Assembly (NCBI RefSeq): GCF_014145615.1
Contig: NZ_JACIVH010000069.1
Span: forward strand, 79,194-143,193
DNA length: 64,000 bases
DNA from: Limosilactobacillus balticus
Lineage (GTDB): Bacteria > Bacillota > Bacilli > Lactobacillales > Lactobacillaceae
Direction of reading: 5' to 3'
Part shown: piece after piece, positions 38,198 through 47,984 of the stretch
Position numbering within the stretch: the first letter of the stretch is position 1
How the letters are laid out: every line of letters begins with the position of its first letter
Translations under genes and position numbers: made by a program
The notes under the pieces: model-generated
What the model was told of the DNA's origin: nothing
Database searches by the model: none
The model's input: the letters and a program-made list of their open reading frames with translations, nothing else

Positions 38198-39169
38198 TTA
38201 TAGCGAGGATTCTAACCGATCAAAATTAATCTGCTGCTCAAGGTACTTAAATAATAAACCTTCTCTTAATCCACTATTACTAAAGCTAATCTCATTAATT
38301 GATAATTGCCGGACAAGAGAAATAAGCGGAAGCAGTCCTCCAACAATTACATCTGCTCGTACTTTCGTAATTCCACGGATTCCTGCTCGCGTCTGCCGAT
38401 CCGCCTCTAATAACTGCCGCATAATCAAAAAAGCTTCTTCTGAACGCATTGTTAATCCGTGAACTGGCCTGACCTCATCTGGATTAAGAGCTTGTTGCCA
38501 CCGATATACCTTTGCCAATGCACGGTTACATCCTCCTAATGCCACAATTTTTGTTTCCCGCATCCGATTTAGCCATAATTGTTGCGAGAGAACTTCATCA
38601 ATTTTAACCATGGCATCAAATAAATCAGCGGGATTAATCTGATCCTCAAGGTGGTAAGTTTGTGAAATGCTGACTGAGCCGATTGGAATACTAACCGTTT
38701 CTTCTGCTTCACCATTATTCACCGAGATCAATTCCATACTTGCTCCTCCAGTATCAACGATTATTCCCTTATCAATTGGAAGAGTCTGGTTAACTCCAAC
38801 ATAGTCAAGATATGCTTCTCGTTCCCCACTAATTACATGAATTTCAAAACCAGTTTCTTGCTGGACCTTTTCAATAAATTGCAGTTGGTTTTGTGCTTGA
38901 CGAACGGCGGCAGTTGCAACCGCAATAATTGTCAGATCCTTATCTCGGTATCGGTCACAAATTGTTCGAAATTCTTTTAAGGCATTAATAGTCCGCTTTA
39001 CAGGAGTTGCCTTCAGCATTTTTTCCGGCCCCATATTAGAGGCAAGGCGAACATACCTTTTTTCGTACTGAACCGTTTCAAAGCTCCCATTTTCTTGAAT
39101 TTTTGTTATTTTAAGCCGAACGGAATTTGAACCTAAATCAAGAATTGCCAAGTACTGCTCATTACTCAT
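38198..39169 (-). CDS. ppx: exopolyphosphatase, short single-domain Ppx/GppA type
   Basis: A 323-residue ASKHA enzyme that removes end phosphates from polyphosphate. LDLGSNSVRLKI opens it, SGEREAYLDYVGV has the catalytic Glu near 120, and VDTGGASMELI is the second phosphate loop. It stops after the Ppx domain and lacks the C-terminal HD-like domain. The start lies three bases after the ppk stop when read from the promoter side, so ppk and ppx are co-transcribed and can balance polyphosphate levels. Confidence 0.92.
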   Translation of the reverse strand: MSNEQYLAILDLGSNSVRLKITKIQENGSFETVQYEKRYVRLASNMGPEKMLKATPVKRTINALKEFRTICDRYRDKDLTIIAVATAAVRQAQNQLQFIEKVQQETGFEIHVISGEREAYLDYVGVNQTLPIDKGIIVDTGGASMELISVNNGEAEETVSIPIGSVSISQTYHLEDQINPADLFDAMVKIDEVLSQQLWLNRMRETKIVALGGCNRALAKVYRWQQALNPDEVRPVHGLTMRSEEAFLIMRQLLEADRQTRAGIRGITKVRADVIVGGLLPLISLVRQLSINEISFSNSGLREGLLFKYLEQQINFDRLESSL

Positions 39170-39172
39170 AAA

Positions 39173-41416
39173 TTACTCATCCTTTCGCTCATCTAAATGA
39201 AGATTGGGAACATGGCGAGTCAAAGTTTCAAAAACAGAAGAGAAATGTTTTTTGGCTTTTTTCTCCTTCTTCTCACGCGCATTTAATTTCATTGCTTGTT
39301 TGACAAAGTATTCTTGTGAGTTGAATGGTGCGGCATCACCACGATCAATCCGTTCATAATGGTCTCCTACTAATCGACGAGCTTTAACATTATCCTTCCA
39401 CATGACGTCAAAAATATGAATTGCATGAGCTTTTGTGTCTGGCTGGTTAACGGGATACAATTCTTCAACCCGCCGATTAAGATTTCTAGTCATCATATCC
39501 GCACTTGCAAGGTAAACTTCCTCATGCCCATTACTCTTAAAGTAGTAGATCCGGGAATGCTCAAGGAAACGCCCAATAATAGAATGAACTTCGATATTCC
39601 CATGCAGTTCTGGCAGATCGTTCCTTAAACAGGTAATGCCCCGAATTAATAACTCAACCTTAACTCCACTAGCAGCAGCAGCGTATAGACGGGCAATGAT
39701 TTGCTTGTCAGACAAGGAGTTCATCTTCATCCGAATCAACGCTGGATTACCATTTTTGGCATTTTCAATCTGCTCATCAATTTTGGCATTAATAAATGTC
39801 CGGATTCCATCAGGAGATACTCGTAATTCATTGAAATAAGCTGGTCGAGCAAATCCTGACAGCATATTAAAGAGGTTCGTCATATCAATACCCAGTTCAT
39901 GGTCACAAGTAAACAAGCCCATATCAGTATAAAAATGAGCTGTTACATCATTATAGTTACCCGTTCCTAGGTGCATATAACGCCGAAGCCCATCCTCATC
40001 ACGGCGGATAACTAGGGCAACTTTACAGTGCGTTTTGAGACCAACCAAACCATAAATAACGTGGCAGCCCATTTGTTCAAGTCGTTGTGCCCACCGAACA
40101 TTATTTTGTTCATCAAACCGTGCTTTAACTTCAACCAAGACTGTTACTTGCTTCCCCTGTTGCGCGGCCATTCCGAGGTATTTAATAATCGGTGAATTAC
40201 CAGAAACCCGGTAAAGTGTCATCTTGATTGCTAAAACATCTGGGTCAATGGCTGCTTGATGAATAAAGTTAACCACGGCTTGAAAATTATCATAGGGATG
40301 CTGCATTAAATAGTCTTTCTGGCGAATTGAGGAAAAAATATTATGTTCCATGTCTAACGCTGGGTTGAGGTATGGCTTATATGGCGGATAGCGCAAGTCA
40401 TCATGTCCATCAACCATCCCCGATAATTTTTTCAAGAAAGTTAAATCGACGGGCCCATCTACTTCATATAGTGATCGTTTACTTACATGCAGGTTATCAA
40501 TTAACTGATTCTTTAACCATTCATCGATTGAAGCAGGAACTTCTAACCGCATCACCTGCCCATGCTCTCGTTCCCGCAATTGTCGCTTGACAGCTCGGAG
40601 CAAATCAGATGTATCTTCTTCAGCCACATCTAAGTCCATATCCCGCATAACCCGATATGACGCTGTAGCTAAGATCTCGTATCCTGGAAAAAGCGCGCTC
40701 AGAAATTCAGTAATGATTTCATCAATCAAAATGAAACTATTTTCTCCTGGTAACCGAACTAACCGCTTATAAATTTCTGGAACACGAACCGTTGCAAACT
40801 TGATATCTGCTTCCTGTCGATCATCATGAGGCTCCATTTGCGGACGATGAACTTCTTGATCTCCTTCTAAAATTTCCTCTGCAACTTGGCTAGTGGTTGA
40901 ATGAACTTGACGCCGCAACTGAACAGCAATATTCAAGGAATTATTGGAAATAAAAGGAAACGGACGTGAAGCATCGTCTGCCATGGGAGTCAAAACTGGC
41001 ATTAGCTCATCATTAAAATATCGACGAATAAATTCATATTGCTTCTCATCAAGTTTGGAGACACGAAGAATATGAATATTATTTTTTGCAAGGTCCGGGA
41101 TAATTTGTTGATTGTAAACTTCATACCGTTGCTTAACCATTCGATGTTCCTTTTCATTCACTGCATCCAACTGTTCTTCTGGAGTTAAACCAGACGCGTC
41201 AGTAGTAGTAACATTGGCAGCAGCAAGTTTATGAAGAGAAGCAACCCGCACCATAAAAAATTCATCAACATTGCTTTGTGTAATTCCTAAGAAGTTAGCA
41301 CGTTCTAACAAAGGATTGGCAGTATCAGTGGCCTCTCCAAGTACTCGTCCATTAAAGTCAATCCAGCTCAATTCCCGATTGACATAATTCTGTGGCTTAT
41401 AAAACTCCTTATACAT
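39173..41416 (-). CDS. ppk: polyphosphate kinase 1
   Basis: A 747-residue enzyme that polymerises ATP gamma-phosphate into polyphosphate. The N-terminus VNRELSWIDFNGRVLGEA is typical. The phosphorylated histidine is in LKTHCKVALV near 443, and a second phospholipase-D-like half contains EHSRIYYF. Length is usual for Ppk1, with an extra acidic/Glu-rich linker near 165-190. It sits between two Ppx-family genes with gaps of one and three bases. Polyphosphate supports stress survival in lactobacilli (family knowledge). Confidence 0.96.
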   Translation of the reverse strand: MYKEFYKPQNYVNRELSWIDFNGRVLGEATDTANPLLERANFLGITQSNVDEFFMVRVASLHKLAAANVTTTDASGLTPEEQLDAVNEKEHRMVKQRYEVYNQQIIPDLAKNNIHILRVSKLDEKQYEFIRRYFNDELMPVLTPMADDASRPFPFISNNSLNIAVQLRRQVHSTTSQVAEEILEGDQEVHRPQMEPHDDRQEADIKFATVRVPEIYKRLVRLPGENSFILIDEIITEFLSALFPGYEILATASYRVMRDMDLDVAEEDTSDLLRAVKRQLREREHGQVMRLEVPASIDEWLKNQLIDNLHVSKRSLYEVDGPVDLTFLKKLSGMVDGHDDLRYPPYKPYLNPALDMEHNIFSSIRQKDYLMQHPYDNFQAVVNFIHQAAIDPDVLAIKMTLYRVSGNSPIIKYLGMAAQQGKQVTVLVEVKARFDEQNNVRWAQRLEQMGCHVIYGLVGLKTHCKVALVIRRDEDGLRRYMHLGTGNYNDVTAHFYTDMGLFTCDHELGIDMTNLFNMLSGFARPAYFNELRVSPDGIRTFINAKIDEQIENAKNGNPALIRMKMNSLSDKQIIARLYAAAASGVKVELLIRGITCLRNDLPELHGNIEVHSIIGRFLEHSRIYYFKSNGHEEVYLASADMMTRNLNRRVEELYPVNQPDTKAHAIHIFDVMWKDNVKARRLVGDHYERIDRGDAAPFNSQEYFVKQAMKLNAREKKEKKAKKHFSSVFETLTRHVPNLHLDERKDE

Positions 41417-41417
41417 C

Positions 41418-42932
41418 TTAATGATTGCTCCTCTCAGTTAAGACCGGTTCAATTCCATATACATCCTTAAATAGTTGCGACTTTTTACTAAAAGACCACT
41501 TCTCAAGAACAAGGTCATCATTAGCGGTTGCTTTTATGATCAAACGGCTATCTCCTACTAACTTCAATTTAATACTTGAAATTTTTTGCAGCCGTGAATC
41601 ATCTAATGCATCTACTAATCGCAAAATAGCAGCTAATTTTGCTACTGGCATCTGGATCTCATCATCGAGGTGGCGATAATGAGCTTGACTAATATCTGGA
41701 GACTCTGCACTATGATATCTGGCCACTTCAGCAATAATCCGATTATCTTTATCCGAAAGGCCGATCAAGGGATTAGCCTCCATAATATAAGCAGAGTGAC
41801 GATAGTGTCCCCCCTGATTAATAAAATTACCAATATCATCAATTCTACTAGCAATTTCTAATAACAATCGCTCATGTTGACCAAGACGATGAATTGGGCG
41901 TAATTGGTCAAAAAACTGAAGAGAAAAGCGTGTTACAAAATCCCGGTGAGCTGAATCAACACCATATCGTGAAGAAATATTGTCGGCAGCTGTTCTGATC
42001 ATTTCATTAATTTGACGTCTTGTTTTAGGATTAGCAACCCCAATTCCATGGGAAATCCCATCCATTGTTGAAATATCAGTTACATAAAGGCTAGCTGGTT
42101 GTATTAAGCGAACTGTTCGCGCCGTTACCAAATAATTTGGTAGTAGTAATTCAAATTGCTGATCATCAATCTGAATATTCTTCATCAAACCATCTTTTAC
42201 TGGTGATAAAATTTTTTGATAATCATCATGAAATTTATCTAGCGGCACTTCAGCGATCTGCTGATCATTTGGCAAAAATAATTTATTGAGTGAGAGGGCA
42301 TTTTGCACCATCATTACTGTATGCTTTTTCTTTGTCAATTCTGGCGTTAAATACTCTAATTTACTACTAATGTAATCTTGAATAATTTCAGTTGGATTGG
42401 TGGCAGTTTTACGGAGACGGTCCACCAACTGACTGATTTTTGCATTACCAAGATCAATATCCCATGCACGTTCGAAGCTTCCATGGTGAAAATAAGCCAA
42501 GGTAGTCGAGCTAAGACCAATGCTTAAGAGATACATATTGTGTTTACTAAGTTTCTCAAAATCTGGTAGCAAAGTTAAAAGGTAACTCATTGACTGTGCC
42601 ATTAGTTGGTTATTGTTTAACCATTCAATCTGTAACCCCGTCCGAACTTCTAACTGATCAGCCACATATCTAGTTGTAACTGGATCAAGGTCTTCCAAAT
42701 CCCCATAAAATTTAACTGGTGTTGCCTGGTAGTCATTAATGATTTGTTTAAATCCTTCAATATTGTTAACAATTGCAGTCATATTTTCTGAATAATTAGC
42801 CACTTTAGCATTTCCGATATTTAACAGGCCCGATCGAACGCTATTTATCACTTTGAAAGTAGGTATCTCAATAATTCGTAAATTAACTTGATCGGGTTCA
42901 AGGTAAATAATCGCCGTTAAAGATCTTTTCAC
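41418..42932 (-). CDS. divergent Ppx/GppA-family protein with degenerate catalytic half and HD-like C-terminus
   Basis: A 504-residue protein with GTG start after AGGAG. Its C-terminal 200 residues match the GppA/Ppx HD-like domain (IHRLGQHERLLLEIASRIDDIGNF, YHS, LRLVDALDDS). The first 300 residues keep the Ppx outline, but the phosphate loops are gone: where active enzymes have D-x-G-S-N-S, G-E-x-E and D-x-GGGS, it reads IYLEPDQVN, LNNNQLM and LSIGLSST. Hence it probably does not hydrolyse polyphosphate itself. It may regulate Ppk or Ppx, or use its HD-like part. Together with the short ppx it makes up the two halves of one canonical enzyme. Confidence 0.75.
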   Translation of the reverse strand: MKRSLTAIIYLEPDQVNLRIIEIPTFKVINSVRSGLLNIGNAKVANYSENMTAIVNNIEGFKQIINDYQATPVKFYGDLEDLDPVTTRYVADQLEVRTGLQIEWLNNNQLMAQSMSYLLTLLPDFEKLSKHNMYLLSIGLSSTTLAYFHHGSFERAWDIDLGNAKISQLVDRLRKTATNPTEIIQDYISSKLEYLTPELTKKKHTVMMVQNALSLNKLFLPNDQQIAEVPLDKFHDDYQKILSPVKDGLMKNIQIDDQQFELLLPNYLVTARTVRLIQPASLYVTDISTMDGISHGIGVANPKTRRQINEMIRTAADNISSRYGVDSAHRDFVTRFSLQFFDQLRPIHRLGQHERLLLEIASRIDDIGNFINQGGHYRHSAYIMEANPLIGLSDKDNRIIAEVARYHSAESPDISQAHYRHLDDEIQMPVAKLAAILRLVDALDDSRLQKISSIKLKLVGDSRLIIKATANDDLVLEKWSFSKKSQLFKDVYGIEPVLTERSNH

Positions 42933-43044
42933 GTCAACTCACTCCTCATAATTACTACTATTCATAGAATACCATCTTCCTTTAAATGTCTCTACATTAA
43001 ACCATTTAAGATCTTTTTGTCTACATTTAGGACTAAAATAAAAT

Positions 43045-43077
43045 AGCAACTAATTTCCTGCCTAGAAACCAGTCACT
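43045..43077 (-). terminator. terminator downstream of the thioesterase gene
   Basis: On the minus strand 13-base arms, including G-U pairs (43077-43065 and 43057-43045), enclose seven bases and are followed by ATTTTATTTT. Confidence 0.6.
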
Positions 43078-43096
43078 ATTATTCATTGATTAATTT

Positions 43097-43858
43097 TTAA
43101 TACCATTCTATCTCAGCAATTGCATCAAGCTGCTCACCAACATCAATTTGATGGTAAGTTACCTTTTCCTTGTTTTTTTGGAGCTTATTAACTTTGCTTT
43201 CCACAATTTCTCCATTGCGTACCTCTTGAAGATACTGCAAATTAAATTTCTTTATCTGACTTTCTCGTAAAAAATCACGTCCAAGCGGATCAAGAAGCCA
43301 ATCAAAGTAACGCGCATTATTAACATGGTGATTAGCATCAAGGTCAAAATAACGAACTTGATAATTTTTCTTTATTACCGAAGCGTTTTCATTCAATTTG
43401 TGAGGTCGTTTTAGACGAGGAATTCTTTTCGCAATCGGAGCATTAAACGGTTCAATTAAAGCTGGTGGAATTGATTGCATTCGCCGCGTCTTTAGATTCA
43501 TAAACACAAAAATCGACCTAATTCGTGCATATTCAATCTGGTGTTCTTTATCCGTTATCCAAAAATCACGAACAGCAAAAAAGCGGTTGTAGGAAACAGC
43601 TTTTGTTCCTAAAATAATTGTTTCACCAAAAGAAGGTTGTTTTGCGAAAAGCTGTCCTTCATAGCCACTAACTACCCACGTACCGCCAGTAGCTTGTATT
43701 TCTTCGGTTCCCATTCCTAAAGCCATACTATGCTCATCAGATACCATGGAAATCATACTTAATATCATACTCAAGCTTGGATGACTTGTTTCATCACACT
43801 CATAATATGTTAATAAGTGCGACATTTCGAATATCTGTGCTTCTTGCTTTAACTCCAT
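43097..43858 (-). CDS. acyl-ACP thioesterase (FatA/TesE-like double hotdog)
   Basis: A 253-residue protein with two hotdog halves. The catalytic region is DANHHVNNARYFDWLLD near 170, matching the Asn-His active site of acyl-ACP thioesterases, and the N-terminal half has GTEEIQATGGTWVVSGYEG. It frees fatty acids from acyl carrier protein, likely a control on chain length or exogenous fatty-acid use. It is last in the rsmI-to-dnaX block (10 bases after rsmI), but no functional tie with replication genes is known. Confidence 0.9.
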   Translation of the reverse strand: MELKQEAQIFEMSHLLTYYECDETSHPSLSMILSMISMVSDEHSMALGMGTEEIQATGGTWVVSGYEGQLFAKQPSFGETIILGTKAVSYNRFFAVRDFWITDKEHQIEYARIRSIFVFMNLKTRRMQSIPPALIEPFNAPIAKRIPRLKRPHKLNENASVIKKNYQVRYFDLDANHHVNNARYFDWLLDPLGRDFLRESQIKKFNLQYLQEVRNGEIVESKVNKLQKNKEKVTYHQIDVGEQLDAIAEIEWY

Positions 43859-43867
43859 ACTTTTCTC

Positions 43868-44734
43868 CTACAGTTGGTGATATTGTTTATATAATTCCTG
43901 GCGTTTTATATTATTTTTCTTTGCTACCAGCTTAATTGCGGCATTAGTGGAAAGTCCATTTAAAATTTCCTTGTCAACTTGCTCTGTTAAAGGTAATTCA
44001 ATATCATTATCCTTCTTATCTGTGGGGTGTTCATTCCCAGCTACTAGAATAACAAATTCTCCTCGTGGTTGGTGATCTGCAAACCAGGCAGTTACTTCAG
44101 CAAGCGTTCCCCGGGTAAACTCTTCATAGCGTTTAGTGAGTTCCCGTGCTAAAACAACCTGCCGTTCATCACCAAAAACTTCCGCCATCGTAGCTAAAGT
44201 CTTTTTTAAGCGGTGAGGAGCTTCATAAAAAATCATCGTTTCTTTACGCTCTTTCAATTGCTCCAGCACCGTTACTTGTTGCTGGTGTTTGCGCTCTAAA
44301 AAGCCAAAAAAGTAAAACGGCTGAGGAACTAACCCCGAAGCGATAAGAGCCGTTAACCCTGCATTAGCTCCTGGAAGCGGAATCACTGGCAATCCCTCTC
44401 TAACTGCCGCCGCTACCAATTCCTTGCCGGGGTCAGAAATCGAAGGCATCCCTGCATCACTGCACTGGGCAATCGAATAACCAGCTTTTAATTTCGCAAT
44501 TAATTCTGGAACACGTTGTTCAGTATTATGCTCATGAAAACTAATTTGACGGGTCGATATATCAAAATGGTTTAATAGTTGCTGAGTATGACGCGTATCT
44601 TCAGCAGCAATCAGATCCACTTCTTTTAAGGTTTTAATTGCACGGAAAGTCATATCATCTAAATTTCCAATTGGTGTTGGAACCAAATATAAGCTTCCTG
44701 ATTGATGATCATTAAAACTACTAATTTGCTGCAT
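43868..44734 (-). CDS. rsmI: 16S rRNA (cytidine(1402)-2'-O)-methyltransferase
   Basis: A 288-residue SAM-dependent methyltransferase of the TP-methylase fold. LYLVPTPIGNLDDMTFRAIKTL and AEDTRHTQQLLNHF are family signatures at the start, and the GMPSISDPG motif follows near 95. It methylates C1402 in the ribosomal decoding site. AGGAGA precedes the ATG. It directly follows yabA, as in most Firmicutes. Confidence 0.95.
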   Translation of the reverse strand: MQQISSFNDHQSGSLYLVPTPIGNLDDMTFRAIKTLKEVDLIAAEDTRHTQQLLNHFDISTRQISFHEHNTEQRVPELIAKLKAGYSIAQCSDAGMPSISDPGKELVAAAVREGLPVIPLPGANAGLTALIASGLVPQPFYFFGFLERKHQQQVTVLEQLKERKETMIFYEAPHRLKKTLATMAEVFGDERQVVLARELTKRYEEFTRGTLAEVTAWFADHQPRGEFVILVAGNEHPTDKKDNDIELPLTEQVDKEILNGLSTNAAIKLVAKKNNIKRQELYKQYHQL

Positions 44735-44742
44735 ACTATCTC

Positions 44743-45093
44743 CTATTTTGTCATTCCTTGTTCATGTCCAAATATTGCATCTAAACAAAAAGTACAAGAT
44801 TCATTAGGCTCAAGACGTTTACCATAGTACTCACTACAAACATGAAATCCCTGTTGGTAAAGTTCTTTTAGATTTTGTCGTGATCCAGATAATTGATTTT
44901 CACTATGATGTGGCTGTTTTTCTTTAATCATCTGACGTAAATGCTTGTTTTCAATTGAAAGTTCCACATTTTCCTCAGAAATAGCAATAATTTTTGCCTG
45001 CAACTGTTCCATTTTATCAACCAAGTCCTGAGTCTGGTTCTTCACCTGCGCAAATTGTTCATAAAGATTATCTGAACTATATTCTTCACTCAT
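44743..45093 (-). CDS. yabA: replication initiation control protein YabA
   Basis: A 116-residue protein. Residues 8-60 form a leucine-zipper-like coiled coil (QVKNQTQDLVDKMEQLQAKI), and the C-terminus has a zinc site with His-x-Cys (HVCSEYYG) and CTFC. YabA binds DnaA and the DNA clamp DnaN, limiting re-initiation. It lies between holB and rsmI, as in Bacillus. Confidence 0.93.
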   Translation of the reverse strand: MSEEYSSDNLYEQFAQVKNQTQDLVDKMEQLQAKIIAISEENVELSIENKHLRQMIKEKQPHHSENQLSGSRQNLKELYQQGFHVCSEYYGKRLEPNESCTFCLDAIFGHEQGMTK

Positions 45094-45103
45094 CTTTTCG
45101 CCC

Positions 45104-46117
45104 CTAACTAATGCCTAAAACCTGCACAAGTCGAATCGTTAATTGTTCAACAATATTTTGAAAACTAATATTTTGTTCTAACATGTGACGAGTCTCTAAC
45201 GTTAACTGACTAGCTGCTAACAATTGTTGAGGAGAATATTTTCTAACTACTTCTCCTATTTCTCCTAAATTATTATTAAAGTGAAGACGATTGGTAGCTG
45301 TAATTCCCGAATTTACTATTAGTGTATCACGCCAAATTAAGGTAATTAGGTCCAAAACTACTTGTTGTTTATCGCGGTCGGTAGCTACTTTTTGCAGATT
45401 TGTCTGAACATCAACAAAGCCTAGCATCCCATTTCTAGTTGTATCTTGATACCACTGAATGACACCTTTAACCGCACTCGCAAACCAATTATCTTCTTGC
45501 CATTGTTCAATCATTGCAACGGAATCTGTAATCCCAACAGCAATCTGTTGTTGAGATTGGGGAATATTATGTTCGGTTAAAACTGTTAACAATGCATCTC
45601 GTTTTAATGGTGGTAGTTCAATCACCTGTGTTCGTGATCGAATCGTTGGTAAGACAGCACTTTTATTTGTCGTTAGCATAAAAATATAAACGCCAGTCCC
45701 GGGTTCTTCAATAAATTTCAGAAGACTATTTGCTGCCCCATTTGTCATTTTATCAGCATCTTTAATAATAAAAATTTTCTTATTGCCTTCCACAGCACTC
45801 TTAGAAAATTCTGCTTTTAAATGACGAATTTCATCAACCTTTATTTGGCGACCTTCTGGAGCAGCATAGACAATGTCAGGATGGTTTCCAGACAGAATTC
45901 GCTGACACTCAGCACAATTTAAGTCTGGTTTATTGTCCAGGGGATGAAGACAAAATAACCGTAACGATAACCATTGGACGATTGACATCTTTCCTGAGCC
46001 CCCTGGCCCAACAAACAAATAAGCATGAGCAAGTTCATTATTTGATAATATTTTTTGAAAACGAGTAATTATTGCTGGTTGTAATTTTTCTGCACGTGTT
46101 TGTTCCTGTTCAGCCAA
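45104..46117 (-). CDS. holB: DNA polymerase III delta-prime subunit
   Basis: A 337-residue AAA+ clamp-loader subunit. The ATP loop is GPGGSGKMS near 37-45, the zinc region has CLHPLDN...CAEC, and FIIKDADKMTNGAANSLLKFIEEP is conserved. The start codon is TTG at 46117 with AGGTG seven bases upstream; the near ATG is out of frame and soon stops. It joins DnaX (coded 2 kb upstream on the same strand) in the clamp loader. Confidence 0.94.
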   Translation of the reverse strand: MAEQEQTRAEKLQPAIITRFQKILSNNELAHAYLFVGPGGSGKMSIVQWLSLRLFCLHPLDNKPDLNCAECQRILSGNHPDIVYAAPEGRQIKVDEIRHLKAEFSKSAVEGNKKIFIIKDADKMTNGAANSLLKFIEEPGTGVYIFMLTTNKSAVLPTIRSRTQVIELPPLKRDALLTVLTEHNIPQSQQQIAVGITDSVAMIEQWQEDNWFASAVKGVIQWYQDTTRNGMLGFVDVQTNLQKVATDRDKQQVVLDLITLIWRDTLIVNSGITATNRLHFNNNLGEIGEVVRKYSPQQLLAASQLTLETRHMLEQNISFQNIVEQLTIRLVQVLGIS

Positions 46118-46131
46118 CCATCTTCACCTAC

Positions 46132-46455
46132 TTAAAATTTAATGAAGTCTTCTACTGGCAATACAAAGACAGTTGCGCCACCAATCTTTACGTTAACAGG
46201 AAATGCCGAGCCTCCTTCAACATCCATATGCATTTGTGATGTAACATATTGTTCACGTGACTCAGCATTCTTTTTGATTACTGATAATACTTCTTGAACA
46301 CGTTCGTCCTCAATCCCAATTAAAAATGTCGCGTTTCCTTCACGAAGGAAGCCACCAGTTGTTGATAATTGAGTAACGTGAATATCAGCCTTATTAAATG
46401 CTTTTCGTAAACGATTGCTATCTTTTGATTGAACAATTGCAATAATCATTTTCAT
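46132..46455 (-). CDS. darA: PII-like c-di-AMP receptor DarA (YaaQ/PstA)
   Basis: A 107-residue PII-fold protein. It begins MKMIIAIVQSKDSNRLRKAF, with TQLSTTGGFLREGNATFLIGIED forming the T- and B-loop region. Such proteins bind c-di-AMP in Bacillus, Staphylococcus and Listeria; their output partner is not known. The gene sits between tmk and holB, the conserved position. The window also holds a KimA-like transporter, a second c-di-AMP-bound family. Confidence 0.92.
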   Translation of the reverse strand: MKMIIAIVQSKDSNRLRKAFNKADIHVTQLSTTGGFLREGNATFLIGIEDERVQEVLSVIKKNAESREQYVTSQMHMDVEGGSAFPVNVKIGGATVFVLPVEDFIKF

Positions 46456-46474
46456 TATTAATCACCCTTTTTTA

Positions 46475-47116
46475 TTAAAACAAATCTGAAAACCGGTCAT
46501 GAATTGTTGCTTTTACATCCTCAATTACTTTTTCTAATGGCTGGCTTGCATCAATTAACTTTATTCGTTCTGGATATTTCTCGTAAAGTTTCAAGTAAGA
46601 TTGGCGAACAGTTTGATGGAAATTAAGTTTTTCCTTATCTAATCGATTAACTTGATTGGCACGATGCTCGGCTATCCGTCTTAAGCCAATTTCCGATTCA
46701 ATATCAAGGTAAATTGTCAACGCTGGCATTAACCCATCAATTGCAAACTGATTAATTTGCCAAATCTCTTTTTCTCCAAGGCCACGACCTGCTCCTTGGT
46801 AAGTAATGGAGCTATCCACAAAGCGATCACACAGAATAACTTTACCCGCGTTCAAACCCGGAATTATTTCTGAAACAATATGTTGCCGACGAGCAGCAGC
46901 AAAAAGCAATGCTTCTGTTCGTCCATCCATATCGGTATTTCGACCATCAAATAGTACCTGGCGAATTTGCTCAGAAATCTTATTACCACCCGGCTCACGG
47001 GTATACATAACTTTTTCTGTGCCAAGCTGATCTTCTAATTGTTGTTGAATCTGTTGAATTACGCTTGTCTTGCCAGCTCCATCTGGTCCTTCAAATGATA
47101 TAAATTTACCGTCCAT
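46475..47116 (-). CDS. tmk: thymidylate kinase
   Basis: A 213-residue P-loop kinase that makes dTDP from dTMP. Walker A is FEGPDGAGKTS near 8-18, TREPGG binds substrate near 40-45, and DRFVDSSITYQGAGR holds the DR-x motif. AGGAGAG precedes the ATG. It lies in the recR-tmk-darA-holB order. Confidence 0.97.
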   Translation of the reverse strand: MDGKFISFEGPDGAGKTSVIQQIQQQLEDQLGTEKVMYTREPGGNKISEQIRQVLFDGRNTDMDGRTEALLFAAARRQHIVSEIIPGLNAGKVILCDRFVDSSITYQGAGRGLGEKEIWQINQFAIDGLMPALTIYLDIESEIGLRRIAEHRANQVNRLDKEKLNFHQTVRQSYLKLYEKYPERIKLIDASQPLEKVIEDVKATIHDRFSDLF

Positions 47117-47125
47117 TTCTCTCTC

Positions 47126-47374
47126 CTAGCGATCAATTACTCCATCATTTAATGTCCCGTGAACCTTAAATTTACGAGCAATTTTGTATAGGTATAAAAA
47201 TTTCTGTTCTTGAATCCGAGAACGATAATGAAGTTCACTATTGACATTGGCTTCATATACTGCTCGTTCAGTTTCACGTGCATGATCCCAACTGGCCTTA
47301 GTAGAATATACCGCTTCTAGTAGGCGTCGATTTCGTTCACGTTCCACTTCTTTAGTTGGCCGCTTAAAAAACAT
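47126..47374 (-). CDS. YaaL-family (DUF2508) protein
   Basis: An 82-residue basic, helical protein (MFFKRPTKEVERERNRRLLEAVYSTK start not repeated in full) with EANVNSELHYRSRIQEQKFLYLY in the middle. Its size, charge and place between recR and tmk identify the YaaL/DUF2508 family. The function is unknown. Gaps of four and nine bases show it is in the same operon. Confidence 0.85.
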   Translation of the reverse strand: MFFKRPTKEVERERNRRLLEAVYSTKASWDHARETERAVYEANVNSELHYRSRIQEQKFLYLYKIARKFKVHGTLNDGVIDR

Positions 47375-47378
47375 TTTC

Positions 47379-47981
47379 CTACATCTCCGTTCGCCCTTGC
47401 ACTGCTTTGAATAAAGTCATCTCATCAGCATAGTCAATATCAGCACCTACTGATAACCCATGCGCCAACCGAGTAACCTTAATTCCTGCAGGCTTAATTA
47501 GCTTAGCGAGGTAACCGGCCGTTAACTCACCATCCGATGAAGCATTAGTTGCAATAATAATTTCCTTTACTTCATCATCTTTCTTTAGCCGTTTAAGTAA
47601 GCTTGTAATATTAATATCTTCTGGGCCTGTTCCTGCAACTGGAGAAATAACACCGTGAAGGACATGGTATAAACCATGATATTCATGCATCCGTTCCATT
47701 GCCATAACGTCTTGCGACTGCTCAACAACTAAAATTTGCGAATGATCACGAGTCTTATCGCAACAAATTGGACAAGGATCGTCTTCAGTAATGTTGCCAC
47801 AAATACTACAGTTATGAAGGTCTCTTTTAGCCGATAGAAGAGATTTGGCAAAGTTCGTTACATCATCTTCTTGCATGCTCAGAGTATAGAACGCCAGTCG
47901 AGTTGCAGTCTTTTGCCCGATTCCTGGCAACTTAGTATAACTTTCGATTAATTTCGCTAATGGTTCTGGATATTGGATCAC
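47379..47981 (-). CDS. recR: recombination mediator RecR
   Basis: A 200-residue protein that helps load RecA with RecF and Rec[19 protein letters not shown] is the helix-hairpin-helix, CSIC...CPIC the zinc finger near 57-72, and [14 protein letters not shown] opens the Toprim domain. It follows ebfC by three bases, the universal ebfC-recR pairing. Confidence 0.96.
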   Translation of the reverse strand: MIQYPEPLAKLIESYTKLPGIGQKTATRLAFYTLSMQEDDVTNFAKSLLSAKRDLHNCSICGNITEDDPCPICCDKTRDHSQILVVEQSQDVMAMERMHEYHGLYHVLHGVISPVAGTGPEDINITSLLKRLKKDDEVKEIIIATNASSDGELTAGYLAKLIKPAGIKVTRLAHGLSVGADIDYADEMTLFKAVQGRTEM

Positions 47982-47984
47982 TTT

